A stretch of 11,961 bases of DNA. Origin: Bacteroidota bacterium. GTDB lineage: Bacteria > Bacteroidota > Bacteroidia > AKYH767-A > JABDAW01. Numbering within the stretch: the first letter of the stretch is position 1; the number at the start of each line of letters is the position of its first letter. The notes beneath the pieces were generated by a model. It was not told the origin of the DNA. It ran no database searches and saw nothing but the letters and a program-made list of their open reading frames with translations. Location: positions 1 through 11,961 of the forward strand of contig JAHEYM010000077.1 of NCBI GenBank assembly GCA_023251595.1, written 5' to 3'. A program made the position numbers and the translations under genes. Shown here piece by piece: positions 1-8,323 of this stretch.

Positions 1-888
1 ACGGTGAATTTCCTCATGCCCTTTTATTCTGAAAATATTAATCCCGTTCGCGTAATCTATCAGAAGAATATTTTTTTTATGATTTTCAATTTCATTCAAT
101 AAAAGCAAAATTGAATGCGACGAACCCGTATTACCAATATTTGAAAGCAAGGAATCTTTATATATTTGCACCTCTTCAAAACCCGAATGACCAAAAATCT
201 TTCCTGCCATTTTTGAATAAAGAGAATTTAAAATAACAGAATCAAACGATTCCGGTTGCTTTACAAATTTCTTTAACACGGAACTTAAATTCTTACTAAA
301 TCCATTCTCACGACTGAATCTGGGGTCATATTGAATAAATTCATCTTTATATATAAATTCCTCCGCATAAGCCGAACTGAATGAGTTTGCTGAAATAATT
401 TCTCCGACCTTTCCTTCAGTACTGAGTAATAAGCAGGTTGCAGCATGACCAAAAGGTGTAGATAATTCCTTACCGATTTCAGGATAAATGACATCAGCAG
501 TAATAACCAGAATATTTTTATATTTTCCTGCATTCAATAATTCATTTGCCATAAGAAAGGCATCTGTTCCGCTTCGGTTGGAGTTAACAAAATCCAAAGC
601 CATGATTTCTGTCGGTAAATTTATCATGTCAGCTATAAAAGAAGCGTGATACCGATTTTTAAATATGGGAGAAGATGTTGCAAAAAATATACAGTCTATC
701 ACCGGCGATACACTATTAATTTCGGAATTAGTCAGACATTCTGAGGTTGCCTGAAATGCGAGAGTTATAATATCTTCATCCGTATAACAAACGGCTTTCA
801 TTACCGTACGTTTTCCATTTGGGTGAAGAATATGATCTTCAATCCTGAAGTGCGGTAAAGCGATTCCGTATGATTTTATAAAACTCAT
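1..888 (-). CDS. HMG-CoA synthase/KAS III-like thiolase-fold protein, catalytic Cys absent (3' end outside window)
   Basis: The reading frame is open from ATG at 888 to the window edge, giving 296 residues without a stop. The start overlaps the stop of the upstream acyl-CoA dehydrogenase gene as ATGA. The thiolase fold of the HMG-CoA synthase/ketoacyl synthase III type is recognisable from an N-terminal GIALPHFRI (residues 8-16), TDEDIITLAF (36-45), the nucleophile-helix region SNRSGTDAF (103-111), FGHAATCLLLS (147-157) and the C-terminal SNIGNTGSSHSILLLL (249-264). In active relatives the nucleophile segment reads roughly ACxAGTxAL; here Asn104 stands where the cysteine should be. The HQPN/PHQAN histidine region also appears replaced, by LNSLYS around 220-225. 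A decarboxylating or condensing Cys mechanism is therefore unlikely. From memory, Cys-less relatives with an SxRxGTxAL motif often carry a C-terminal DUF35 Zn-ribbon/OB-fold domain, which would lie left of this window; that is inference. It may be a non-catalytic partner or acyl-CoA binder in the pathway. Confidence 0.8.
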   Translation of the reverse strand, partial: MSFIKSYGIALPHFRIEDHILHPNGKRTVMKAVCYTDEDIITLAFQATSECLTNSEINSVSPVIDCIFFATSSPIFKNRYHASFIADMINLPTEIMALDFVNSNRSGTDAFLMANELLNAGKYKNILVITADVIYPEIGKELSTPFGHAATCLLLSTEGKVGEIISANSFSSAYAEEFIYKDEFIQYDPRFSRENGFSKNLSSVLKKFVKQPESFDSVILNSLYSKMAGKIFGHSGFEEVQIYKDSLLSNIGNTGSSHSILLLLNEIENHKKNILLIDYANGINIFRIKGHEEIHR

Positions 889-2015
889 AATCCCAACTCT
901 CTGCCAATATTTATTTTCAAAATTTCCGAAGTACCGCCCCCTATCAATGTAAATCTTGCATCCCTGAAATACCTTTGAACAGGGTATTCCATTGCAAAAC
1001 CGTAAGATGCAAACACGCGGCTTGCCTGATCACAAATATTATTTGCACATTCAGATGCGTATAATTTCGCAATCATAGATTCTTTGTGTCGTGGAAGATT
1101 TTTTTCGCTAAGCCAGGCTGCATACAAAACATAATGTTTAGCAGTCTCCAGCTGAACAGACATATCGGCTAATTTCATTCTGATTGCCTGATAAGTGCCA
1201 ATTGGTTTTCCAAACTGAATTCTCGTTTTTGCATATTCCAATGCTTCATTATATGCAGCTGTTGCCACACCGATAGATAATGCAGCAGTCATGATTCTTA
1301 TTTCTGCCAGAATTTCCAACATTGATTTAGTCCCGCCACCTATTTCGCCCAACAAATAATTTTTAGGAAGATGCACATCCGAAAAACTGACTTCAGAAGT
1401 GAGTGAACCCCTTACTCCGAGTTTTTCAATTGTTTTTCCTAAAAGTACACCGGGTAAATTAGTAGGGACAAAAAATATAGAAAGTTGTTCGTGATTATCC
1501 GTCTTCGCAAAAACGGTTAAAAAATCCGTAACGGGTGCCGAGGTAACCCATGTTTTTTGACCATTTAGAATAAATCCGTTTTCAGTCACATTTACCATTG
1601 AAATAATTCCCGATAAATCGCTGCCTGCATTTGGTTCGGTCATGCAGATACCACCGATTAATTTTCCTCTAATCGCTTCTATAAAATATTTATTCTTTAT
1701 TTCATCATCGCCAAAACGATAAAGAAAAAATGTTCCCATCAACGACTGCATTGTACAAGCGGCAGCCAATGAAAGAGACCCACGAGCCAGCTCAGTCACA
1801 GCAAGGCAATAAGACGTGATGTCTGAACCGGTGCCTCCAACATTTTCCGGGTAACGCATTCCGAAAAATCCTAATTCACCCACTTCATGAAATAAACGAT
1901 GCGGAAATTCCTTTTTCTCATCAATTTCCTGCGCCCTCGGAATGACTCTTCTTTCAACAAACTCATGAAAGGTTTGCTGAATTTGTTTTTGGATATCACT
2001 TAATTCAAAATCCAT
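885..2015 (-). CDS. acyl-CoA dehydrogenase family protein
   Basis: This 376-residue flavoprotein has the normal family length (about 380). It would oxidise an acyl-CoA to the 2,3-enoyl-CoA, passing electrons to electron-transfer flavoprotein. Order of domains: N-terminal helical part (about 1-120), middle beta domain with CMTEPNAGSD (124-133) and WVTSAP (156-161), and C-terminal helical domain with RIQFGKPIG (265-273) and IGGGTSEILK (358-367). In short- and medium-chain enzymes the last motif reads YEGTS and supplies the catalytic Glu; here it is GGGTS. The isovaleryl-CoA and long-chain groups also lack Glu there and take the base from helix G. Glu257, in YNEALEYA, is a candidate for that role (inference). 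The ATG shares one base with the preceding RidA-type stop (TGATG), and the stop overlaps the next start, so translational coupling is likely. The substrate chain is not predictable; the neighbours suggest a dedicated catabolic route rather than general fatty-acid oxidation. Confidence 0.93.
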   Translation of the reverse strand: MDFELSDIQKQIQQTFHEFVERRVIPRAQEIDEKKEFPHRLFHEVGELGFFGMRYPENVGGTGSDITSYCLAVTELARGSLSLAAACTMQSLMGTFFLYRFGDDEIKNKYFIEAIRGKLIGGICMTEPNAGSDLSGIISMVNVTENGFILNGQKTWVTSAPVTDFLTVFAKTDNHEQLSIFFVPTNLPGVLLGKTIEKLGVRGSLTSEVSFSDVHLPKNYLLGEIGGGTKSMLEILAEIRIMTAALSIGVATAAYNEALEYAKTRIQFGKPIGTYQAIRMKLADMSVQLETAKHYVLYAAWLSEKNLPRHKESMIAKLYASECANNICDQASRVFASYGFAMEYPVQRYFRDARFTLIGGGTSEILKINIGRELGL

Positions 2016-2416
2016 CAGTCCGGTATTATAGCCGTTGCTTCAATTTCAATCATTCCGGGGTGATCCAATAAATCACTCACGAATATCATACTCATACATG
2101 GATAATGCTGTCCCATTAATTCTCTCCACGCTTTTCCAATCTCTTTACGAGATGCAAGATATACAGTTTTATTAGTGCAAAAGCAAGTCATTCGACAGAT
2201 ATGCTCCGGTTTACCTCCGGCTTTTTTAACAATTACAATAATGTTTTTTAATGCCTGTACAAACTGAGGAACTAAATCAATACTATGGAATTTTTCATTT
2301 TCATCCCATCCGACCTGACCTGCCATAAATAATATATTTCCTTTTTTGGCAAGAATTCCATTTGAATATCCTTTCGGAGTCATCCATCCTTCAGGCAATA
2401 TTATTTCATGATTCAT
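2015..2416 (-). CDS. RidA/YjgF/YER057c/UK114-family protein
   Basis: This 133-residue protein has the usual length and the chorismate-mutase-like fold signature of the family: LFMAGQVGWD (29-38) near the start, QFVQALKNI (51-59), and YPCMSMIFVSDLL...IEIEATAII at the end (105-131). Classical RidA hydrolyses reactive enamine/imine intermediates and uses an Arg in the motif P-x-R-S (Arg105 of E. coli RidA) to bind the carboxylate. Here the aligned residue is Met108 (P106-C-M-S109), so it belongs to a subfamily without that Arg and should not be assumed to be a 2-iminoacid deaminase. Members of this kind often sit in catabolic operons, where they may act on a pathway intermediate. The ATG overlaps the B-subunit stop by four bases (ATGA), and its own stop overlaps the acyl-CoA dehydrogenase start by one base. 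Confidence 0.9.
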   Translation of the reverse strand: MNHEIILPEGWMTPKGYSNGILAKKGNILFMAGQVGWDENEKFHSIDLVPQFVQALKNIIVIVKKAGGKPEHICRMTCFCTNKTVYLASRKEIGKAWRELMGQHYPCMSMIFVSDLLDHPGMIEIEATAIIPD

Positions 2417-4086
2417 TTCACTCCATATATTTTTAAAGCCTCATTTTTAGAGATCTTCTCATTTTTCAAATCCATTTTCACTTTTTCTTTATCCCGTCTT
2501 TTTGGATTTCCATAACCTCCACCACCACCCGCAATCTGAAAGTAATGAGTATTTTCAGGAATTGAATTTATAATATCCTTGCTCATGGGAATGATCTTTT
2601 TCCCCTTAGGAGTTGTCAATTTAATTTGATTCAAAACACTGCCTTTTCCTCCAAACAATCCATAATTTTTTTCAACATCACCATCACCAAAAACTACCAT
2701 TGTAGTATTATTCCCTTTTAATAATATTTGAGTGACAGTACCCAAACCTCCACGCCATTGTCCGGCACCACCAGAATCGCAAAGAAACTCGTGTTGCAAT
2801 ATCAGGTGTGGCGTTTGTTGTTCATACATTTCATAATCCTGATCGAGCACACCCCCCGAAGCATCAATCATTCCTATATGATCATATCCGTCAGTGCCTT
2901 TCATTGCGCCACTTCCGCCTTTCATTCCCAAAAAACAAATATCTACGTACTTTTTATTTGTTCGTGGATGAATGCCTGTGAAAAGTGAACACAGTAAGTG
3001 ATTCCAGCCGGCTGTAACCTTTTCAGGAATAGCCGGACCTAATGCTTTGAAAATTGAGTCAGCTATCTGAGGACAAAGATGATTACCAAACGTAGTAGCT
3101 GCAGGATATGAAGCATTTAATATTGTTCCTTCGGGCACAATATATTTTAATGGCTTTATCATTCCTTCATTATGAGGAATATTTGGATTCACCATTTGAA
3201 GAAATGTCAATGTAATGGCAGAACAACTTGAGGTATAAGTTCCATTCACAAAACCCTTAGTTTGGGGAGATGATTTCGAAAAATCAAAAGTTATCTGATC
3301 TGATTTAACAGTTATAATTGCCTGAATCGGAAATTTACTTCCTTTATGTTTTCCATCGAAATAAACCATGCTCTTACCTGTATATATACCGTCAGGAATT
3401 GCACGTATTTCTGCTCTCATCATTTTTTCGGTCGATTCAAAGAGGGCAAGTTTATGTGCTTCGAATACTTCGATGCCATATTTAACGACAAAATTCTCCA
3501 ATCTTCTTTCACCCAAAGTAACCGCACCAATCTGCGCTTTAATATCTTCCTGCACCATTTGCAAACGGATGTTCGCGAAAATTAAATTCCAAACATCCTT
3601 TCTAAGTTTTCCTTTTTCATATAATTTAACAGCAGGAATCCGGATCGCTTCCTGCCAAACCTCCGTGGCGTTAGGATTATAACCTCCCTGAACTGCCCCG
3701 CCTATATCTGCCTGATGCCCCTTTGCAGCCGCCCAACCGACCAATACATTTTTATAAAAAACAGGTTTGAATATCGCAACATCATTATTCTGATTTCCCA
3801 TTGAGAAAACATCATTGTGAATTATTACATCACCGGGATAAATCTCATCGCCATATTGCTTAATAATTTCTTTGCAAACCGGACCAAGTGAAAAAGATAG
3901 AATGGGAAGATTTTCAGTTTGCTCGAGCATTTTTCCGTCAGCGTCATATAAACCGGTTACGAAATCTTTTGCTTCACATAAAATAGGTTATCGGGTTGTT
4001 TTAGTAAGCGAAATACTCATTTCATCCGTAATGGATTTAAAAGCACGTTGAAAAATAGAAACTAAAATTTTATCTATTTGTATCAT
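2413..4086 (-). pseudogene. hydantoinase B/oxoprolinase-family subunit, interrupted by in-frame TAA
   Basis: The full reading frame starts at ATG 4086, nine bases after the A-subunit stop, with a purine-rich AAAAAGAG just upstream. It would encode 557 residues, a normal length for the HyuB family (PF02538). Codon 33 (bases 3990-3988) is TAA. Family resemblance continues without a shift on both sides: before it, an N-terminal helix ending MSISLTKTTR; after it, PILCEAKDF, VTGLYDADGK, then NDVFSMGNQNNDVAIFKPVF and KGHQADIGGAVQGGYNP. The C-terminal end GGGGGYGNPKRRD followed by KISKNEALKIYGV is typical. The expected residue at the stop is Ser, so TCA to TAA by one base change explains it. Translation could restart at ATG 3930 (GACGGAAAAATG), giving 505 residues that lack the first 52. 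With the A subunit it would form an ATP-dependent amidohydrolase or carboxylase; the substrate is unknown. It could be a true mutation or a read/assembly error. Confidence 0.82.
3988..3990 (-). other. premature in-frame TAA stop within the hydantoinase B gene
   Basis: Read on the minus strand, bases 3990-3988 are TAA between codons for TTR and PILC. HyuB-family proteins normally have TxRSPI here, so a Ser codon TCA changed by a single C-to-A substitution is the simplest explanation. No frameshift is needed on either side. TAA also ends the fusion gene (6264-6262) and two plus-strand genes, so stop-codon reassignment is not an explanation. Confidence 0.85.
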
Positions 4087-4095
4087 CTCTTTTTC

Positions 4096-6255
4096 TCATT
4101 GTTGCAACTCGATTAAAACCCCGGAATCAGATTTTAATTTATTTCTTTTTAAACCCTCAGGAAACGCAGATTTATTATATACCATAAATGATCCTAAATT
4201 GTCCACTTCACAATCGTAGTCCGCACTGACAAAAACAGAAGTTGTAATTTTCTCTATGAGCGCAGGACCTTTAATAACACAGCCCTGCAGAGGCAAATCG
4301 CCATCATAAACCGGAATCACTTTCATCTGATTCAATTCCGGAATAAATACTTTTCTGTTTTCTTTGAAAGCAGATCTTAAATCAGACAGAGCTTTCGGTT
4401 TGTTGTGAAAATCGGGTTTCTCCGTTTTACCAATTAATCTTAATCTTGCATTGATGAGCTCCATCTCTGTACCTTCATCAGATAAAGAATATCCGAACCG
4501 ACGATTGTGTTCTTTGTGAAATGCACGATAAATTTCATCAAGAGCGAAGTCCAAGACATTCTTCCATTCAACCTGCAATGGCACTTCATGATATTGACCG
4601 GCATATCTCATTTCAAGCACAGGAAATAATTCAATATTTTTTTTATCCACTCCCTCATGCATCAAAGTATCCTCGCCTTCCTTCCGCATCTCCATAAAAA
4701 GATTCAGAAAAGCAACTTTATTCAATTTAGTAAATGAGGAATAACAGGATTTAATATAGTCATGTTTTATATCACCCAGAAGCATTCCTGCGGCACAAAA
4801 AACAGAGGAAACATCCGGGACAACAAACAATGGAATCCCAAGTTCTTTGCATATTTCAGAGGAATGAATAGATCCGGCACCCCCGGCTACAATAAATAAA
4901 AATTCGCGTGGATCATATCCCCGTTCAACTGAAATCTCACGCACTCCCTGTGCCATATTACTGTTGATGATGCGATACATACCCGCGGCAGATTCAATTG
5001 TCGATAATCCAAGTTTATCACCGATTTCTTTTTTTATTATATTTTCAGATATGGATTTATTTAATTTTAATTTTCCTCCTGCAAAAAAATCAGGATTCAA
5101 ATATCCTAATACAAGATCAGCATCCGTACAAGTCGGAACCTTTCCGCCTCTGTTATAACAACCCGGCCCGGGAACAGAGCCGGCACTATGTGGTCCCATT
5201 CGTACTAATCCGCCATCGTCTATCCATCCTATGCTGCCTCCACCCGCACCGATTGTAATTATATCAAGGGAGGGAAGCGCGATCCGGTACTGATTAATTG
5301 ATCCTTCTGTACCTGTTACACATTCATTATTAATGACAAGCGCAGTATCGAAACTTGTTCCTCCCATATCCACCGTAATGCAATTTTTATATCCCATTAA
5401 TTTGGAATAAAATGCACCCGCAGTTGGTGCAGCAGCCGGACCTGATAATACGGTGAGTGCAGGAATTTTTTTGACAATTCCGGGAGTGACAACACCACCA
5501 TTTGATTGCATAATGAGCAGAGTACCTTTAAATTTTACCGCGGATAATTTTTCGGTAAGATGATCCAGATACTCAGCAACAATAGGTCCCACAAATGCAT
5601 TCACTACCGTTGTACTCAATCGTTCGTAAAACCGTATGCCCGGAAGGACTTCGTGAGATGCAGTGATAAACATCCCTTTCATATTTTTCCGTAAATATGT
5701 AATTGCCTTCTTTTCGTGAATTGAATTTTTATATGAATTCATGAAGCAGACAGAAACGGCTTCAACATTTTCTCCTTTTAATTTATCCAAAATAGGATAT
5801 AATTCTTTTTCGTTGAATTTCCGAATGATTTTCCCTTCAGCGTTTATCCTTTCATCAACCGTGAAACGGAGATATCTCGGAACGAGCGGAGTTACATTTT
5901 CATAATGATTATTGTACTGTTCCTCACGAATTCCTCTGCGCATTTCCAGTGCATCCCGAAAACCTTTTGTCGTGATTAGCGCAGATTTAGCACCTTTCAT
6001 CGTGAGCAATGCATTTGTTGCTACTGTAGTTCCATGAACGATGGTGTCGATCGATGAAAGAAATTTTTCAAAATCGATTGATAACATCGACGCGACTTCG
6101 TTTAATCCATTTATAAAACCAATCGAAGGATCTTCAGGTGTTGATAATATTTTATGAAGGATCGTTTTGCCGGTATCAGAAATCGCAATGATGTCTGTGA
6201 ATGTCCCTCCGATATCAATTCCGATCTTGTATTTCATCGTGACTTTTGAATTCAT
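4096..6255 (-). CDS. hydantoinase A/oxoprolinase/acetone-carboxylase-like ATP-binding subunit
   Basis: At 719 residues this has the usual HyuA length. It has an N-terminal actin-like ATPase domain (Hydant_A_N) with KIGIDIGGTFTD (10-21) and HGTTVATNALL (74-84), and a hydantoinase A core with VLSGPAAAPTAG (269-280), VDMGGTSFD (295-303), IGAGGGSIGWID (335-346), GPHSAGSVPGPGCY (354-367), TDADLVLGYL (377-386) and ISVERGYDPREF (441-452). A C-terminal beta-rich domain follows (about 500-700), with MRYAGQYHEVPL at 549-560. Family members use ATP to hydrolyse 5-oxoproline, hydantoins or lactams, or to carboxylate acetone or acetophenone, always with a B subunit, which follows here. No small gamma-type subunit like that of acetone carboxylase is seen, which mildly favours ring hydrolysis (inference). 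ATG 6255 lies six bases after the fusion-gene stop. ATG 6237 (Met7) is an alternative start directly before the conserved KIGIDIGG region; neither has a clear Shine-Dalgarno sequence. Confidence 0.93.
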   Translation of the reverse strand: MNSKVTMKYKIGIDIGGTFTDIIAISDTGKTILHKILSTPEDPSIGFINGLNEVASMLSIDFEKFLSSIDTIVHGTTVATNALLTMKGAKSALITTKGFRDALEMRRGIREEQYNNHYENVTPLVPRYLRFTVDERINAEGKIIRKFNEKELYPILDKLKGENVEAVSVCFMNSYKNSIHEKKAITYLRKNMKGMFITASHEVLPGIRFYERLSTTVVNAFVGPIVAEYLDHLTEKLSAVKFKGTLLIMQSNGGVVTPGIVKKIPALTVLSGPAAAPTAGAFYSKLMGYKNCITVDMGGTSFDTALVINNECVTGTEGSINQYRIALPSLDIITIGAGGGSIGWIDDGGLVRMGPHSAGSVPGPGCYNRGGKVPTCTDADLVLGYLNPDFFAGGKLKLNKSISENIIKKEIGDKLGLSTIESAAGMYRIINSNMAQGVREISVERGYDPREFLFIVAGGAGSIHSSEICKELGIPLFVVPDVSSVFCAAGMLLGDIKHDYIKSCYSSFTKLNKVAFLNLFMEMRKEGEDTLMHEGVDKKNIELFPVLEMRYAGQYHEVPLQVEWKNVLDFALDEIYRAFHKEHNRRFGYSLSDEGTEMELINARLRLIGKTEKPDFHNKPKALSDLRSAFKENRKVFIPELNQMKVIPVYDGDLPLQGCVIKGPALIEKITTSVFVSADYDCEVDNLGSFMVYNKSAFPEGLKRNKLKSDSGVLIELQQ

Positions 6256-6261
6256 TGGAAA

Positions 6262-8271
6262 TTATTTATGTACGAAATGCGCTTTTGCTTTCGGTCCATT
6301 TGTTTTAAAATTTTCAAGACCGATTTTCATATCTTCTGTGGTTAAACATTCACCGAACATACGCGACTCGAGATCAAGACCCTCATCCAGACTCAAGCCT
6401 GATCCTATATATATAGCTTTCACCAATAGCTCATCTATTTTTTTACTTAAATGACCGATATCAACTTCTTTCGGATTTGCACTTTCAGAATTCTCAAGAA
6501 TTGGTTCTTTTGAAATCACTTTAATCTGTACTTTTCTAGATGTTATTTCTTTTGCAAGAGCAACAGCTTCATCCAACAGATCACCTTCTGCTTCTTTTAA
6601 AATCAACCCGATTTCGACTGCTTCTTTTGAGGAAACACTTCTGCCTGTACGAAGAATTTCCGCAGCTTTTTCTACACCCACAATCCTGGGCAAGCGCTGT
6701 GTTCCACCCGCACCGGGAATAAAGCCGAGATTTACTTCAGGTTGGCAAATCAATACTGAAAGATTTTTTTTGCAAATCCTCGCACTACATGCCATTGCCA
6801 ATTCACTCCCCCCACCGAAAGCAAATCCATTCATGGCACAAATCACCGGTTTAGAATAATCTGATATATAATTTAATACGGACTGAAAAGCATGAGAATT
6901 CTCATATCCTTCAGCAGGCGTGTGTAATGCAGCAAGCATATTTATATCTGCTCCCGAAACAAATGCTTTTGTCCCAAAACCAGTAATAACAACCGCGTGA
7001 ATTTCCGGATCATTTTTCACATTTTGCATCGCCACAGCAATTTGTCTCAAAACTGTAAGATTCAATGCATTCAGTACTTTTGGTCTTCGGATTGTAATAA
7101 TAAAAACACCATCTTTTATCGAACACTTAATATCAGAAAGTTTCCATCCATCTTCCTTTTTTGCTTTTTCAACAATTTGGGGAAAAGGAAATTTGGGGTG
7201 TACCGAACAAAAATTGCGTATGAGGTTAATGCAATTTTCAATACCCAGTTTATTCATAAAAGTAAAAGGCGCTTTTACGGAGAGCGCCATTTCACATGCC
7301 ATATTTAAATCATCAATATTTACAATTCCACGATCTAAAATCCAGGTTGCAAGCGAGAAATATCCTCCTCTGAATTCATTCACCAGTAATTCTTCCTGAT
7401 CTTCCATTAATTCAATTTTCTCACCACGTGAAGCTGTATTCCAATTTTCACGATTTTTATTTTTATTATATAAAGATTTTGGAGTATAAAACCATGGAAT
7501 TAATTTTTTACCCATTTCGTCCAAACCGTGTGCAGTAATCGGATTACCACCGGTCAGATTTAAAGCGGTGAAAGGTCCGATGCCAAGTCCGAGCGCTTTT
7601 ACCGCCGCGGCATCAATCTCTTTTTCACTACCAAGACCCTTTTCAAAACATTGTATAGCAATTTGACAAAGCCCCTCGAATATTGGATCTATTGCATACC
7701 CGTACGAACTTTTTACAGTAATCGGTACTTTTCCAATCGATTCATAAAAACGGGTTAACCAGTACAACAAAGCGGGGTCGCTTTCCGGTCCGGGCACTAA
7801 CTCAACAACCGGATTAATTTCAGCCGGGAAAAAGTAATGCGCTACGAGACATCGACTCTTTTTTTCCATATTCCTGAAAATAACCTCAGGTTGCATGTGC
7901 GAAGAATTCGAGAGATAAATACAATCCTCGCTTGTAATGAGTTCTACCTGTTTGAAAATGATGTCCTTAATGTTCTCATCTTCTGTTGCTGCTTCCAAAA
8001 CCAACTGCGATCCCTGAATCTCCTTGTAGTGGTTGGTAAATGTGAGTGACGCTTTTATTTTTTCCGCCTGTTCTTCCCTAAATGCACCCGTTTCTACTCC
8101 TTTGTAAATTTTGCGGTAAACCTTCTCCCTCGCGCGTTCCAGCGCCTGGGGTGAGATGTCAACGATGACGATGCTGACCCCTTTAGCTGAAAGAGATTTT
8201 GCGAAATGAAGTGCGATATCCGGTCCGATCTGACCTGCCCCGATAACCGAAATTTTAGTGATCATAACCAT
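6262..8271 (-). CDS. fused 3-hydroxyacyl-CoA dehydrogenase/enoyl-CoA hydratase (dehydrogenase N-terminal)
   Basis: This 669-residue bifunctional beta-oxidation enzyme has the reverse domain order to FadB. Residues 5-185 form an NAD-binding Rossmann domain with GAGQIG (11-16), SNSS (121-124) and AHYFFPAEINPVVE, in which His145 and Glu157 are 12 apart like the catalytic His-Glu pair of hydroxyacyl-CoA dehydrogenases. Residues 190-360 hold two dehydrogenase C-terminal-type helical repeats; the conserved GFxxNR segment reads GYAIDP (191-196), so the usual Asn is Asp195. Residues 382-580 form a crotonase domain with SGADINML (439-446), GGGSELAM (486-493) and QPEVNLGFIPGAGGTQR (510-526). Both hydratase acids, Glu490 and Glu512, are present. 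It would hydrate an enoyl-CoA and oxidise the 3-hydroxyacyl-CoA. This arrangement is known from archaeal crotonyl-CoA hydratase/3-hydroxybutyryl-CoA dehydrogenases such as that of Metallosphaera. It is the first gene of the operon. The ATG at 8265 (Met3) is an equally plausible start. Confidence 0.93.
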   Translation of the reverse strand: MVMITKISVIGAGQIGPDIALHFAKSLSAKGVSIVIVDISPQALERAREKVYRKIYKGVETGAFREEQAEKIKASLTFTNHYKEIQGSQLVLEAATEDENIKDIIFKQVELITSEDCIYLSNSSHMQPEVIFRNMEKKSRCLVAHYFFPAEINPVVELVPGPESDPALLYWLTRFYESIGKVPITVKSSYGYAIDPIFEGLCQIAIQCFEKGLGSEKEIDAAAVKALGLGIGPFTALNLTGGNPITAHGLDEMGKKLIPWFYTPKSLYNKNKNRENWNTASRGEKIELMEDQEELLVNEFRGGYFSLATWILDRGIVNIDDLNMACEMALSVKAPFTFMNKLGIENCINLIRNFCSVHPKFPFPQIVEKAKKEDGWKLSDIKCSIKDGVFIITIRRPKVLNALNLTVLRQIAVAMQNVKNDPEIHAVVITGFGTKAFVSGADINMLAALHTPAEGYENSHAFQSVLNYISDYSKPVICAMNGFAFGGGSELAMACSARICKKNLSVLICQPEVNLGFIPGAGGTQRLPRIVGVEKAAEILRTGRSVSSKEAVEIGLILKEAEGDLLDEAVALAKEITSRKVQIKVISKEPILENSESANPKEVDIGHLSKKIDELLVKAIYIGSGLSLDEGLDLESRMFGECLTTEDMKIGLENFKTNGPKAKAHFVHK

Positions 8272-8323
8272 AAAAAACGCGTTAATAGATTCGCTAAAAT
8301 TATTGGAAACGCGACGAACAAAA

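Noticed and set aside
285..533. An 82-residue minus-strand frame
   Set aside because: It overlaps the HMG-CoA-synthase-like gene in another frame and resembles no family; the open frame from 888 to 1 explains the region.
2728..3682. Several plus-strand open frames of 79 to 104 residues
   Set aside because: They are antisense to the conserved hydantoinase B gene and show no protein-like motifs.
3988..3990. Stop-codon reassignment or readthrough as an explanation for the TAA in the B-subunit gene
   Set aside because: TAA ends the fusion gene, the DUF1801 gene and the dioxygenase gene normally, and no recoding signal is visible nearby.
4964..5258. Plus-strand frames opposite the hydantoinase A gene
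   Set aside because: They are antisense to well-conserved ATPase motifs, with low-complexity translations.
1..8271. Ordinary fatty-acid beta-oxidation operon
   Set aside because: The hydantoinase pair and RidA relative are not part of such operons, and the thiolase-fold protein lacks its catalytic Cys.
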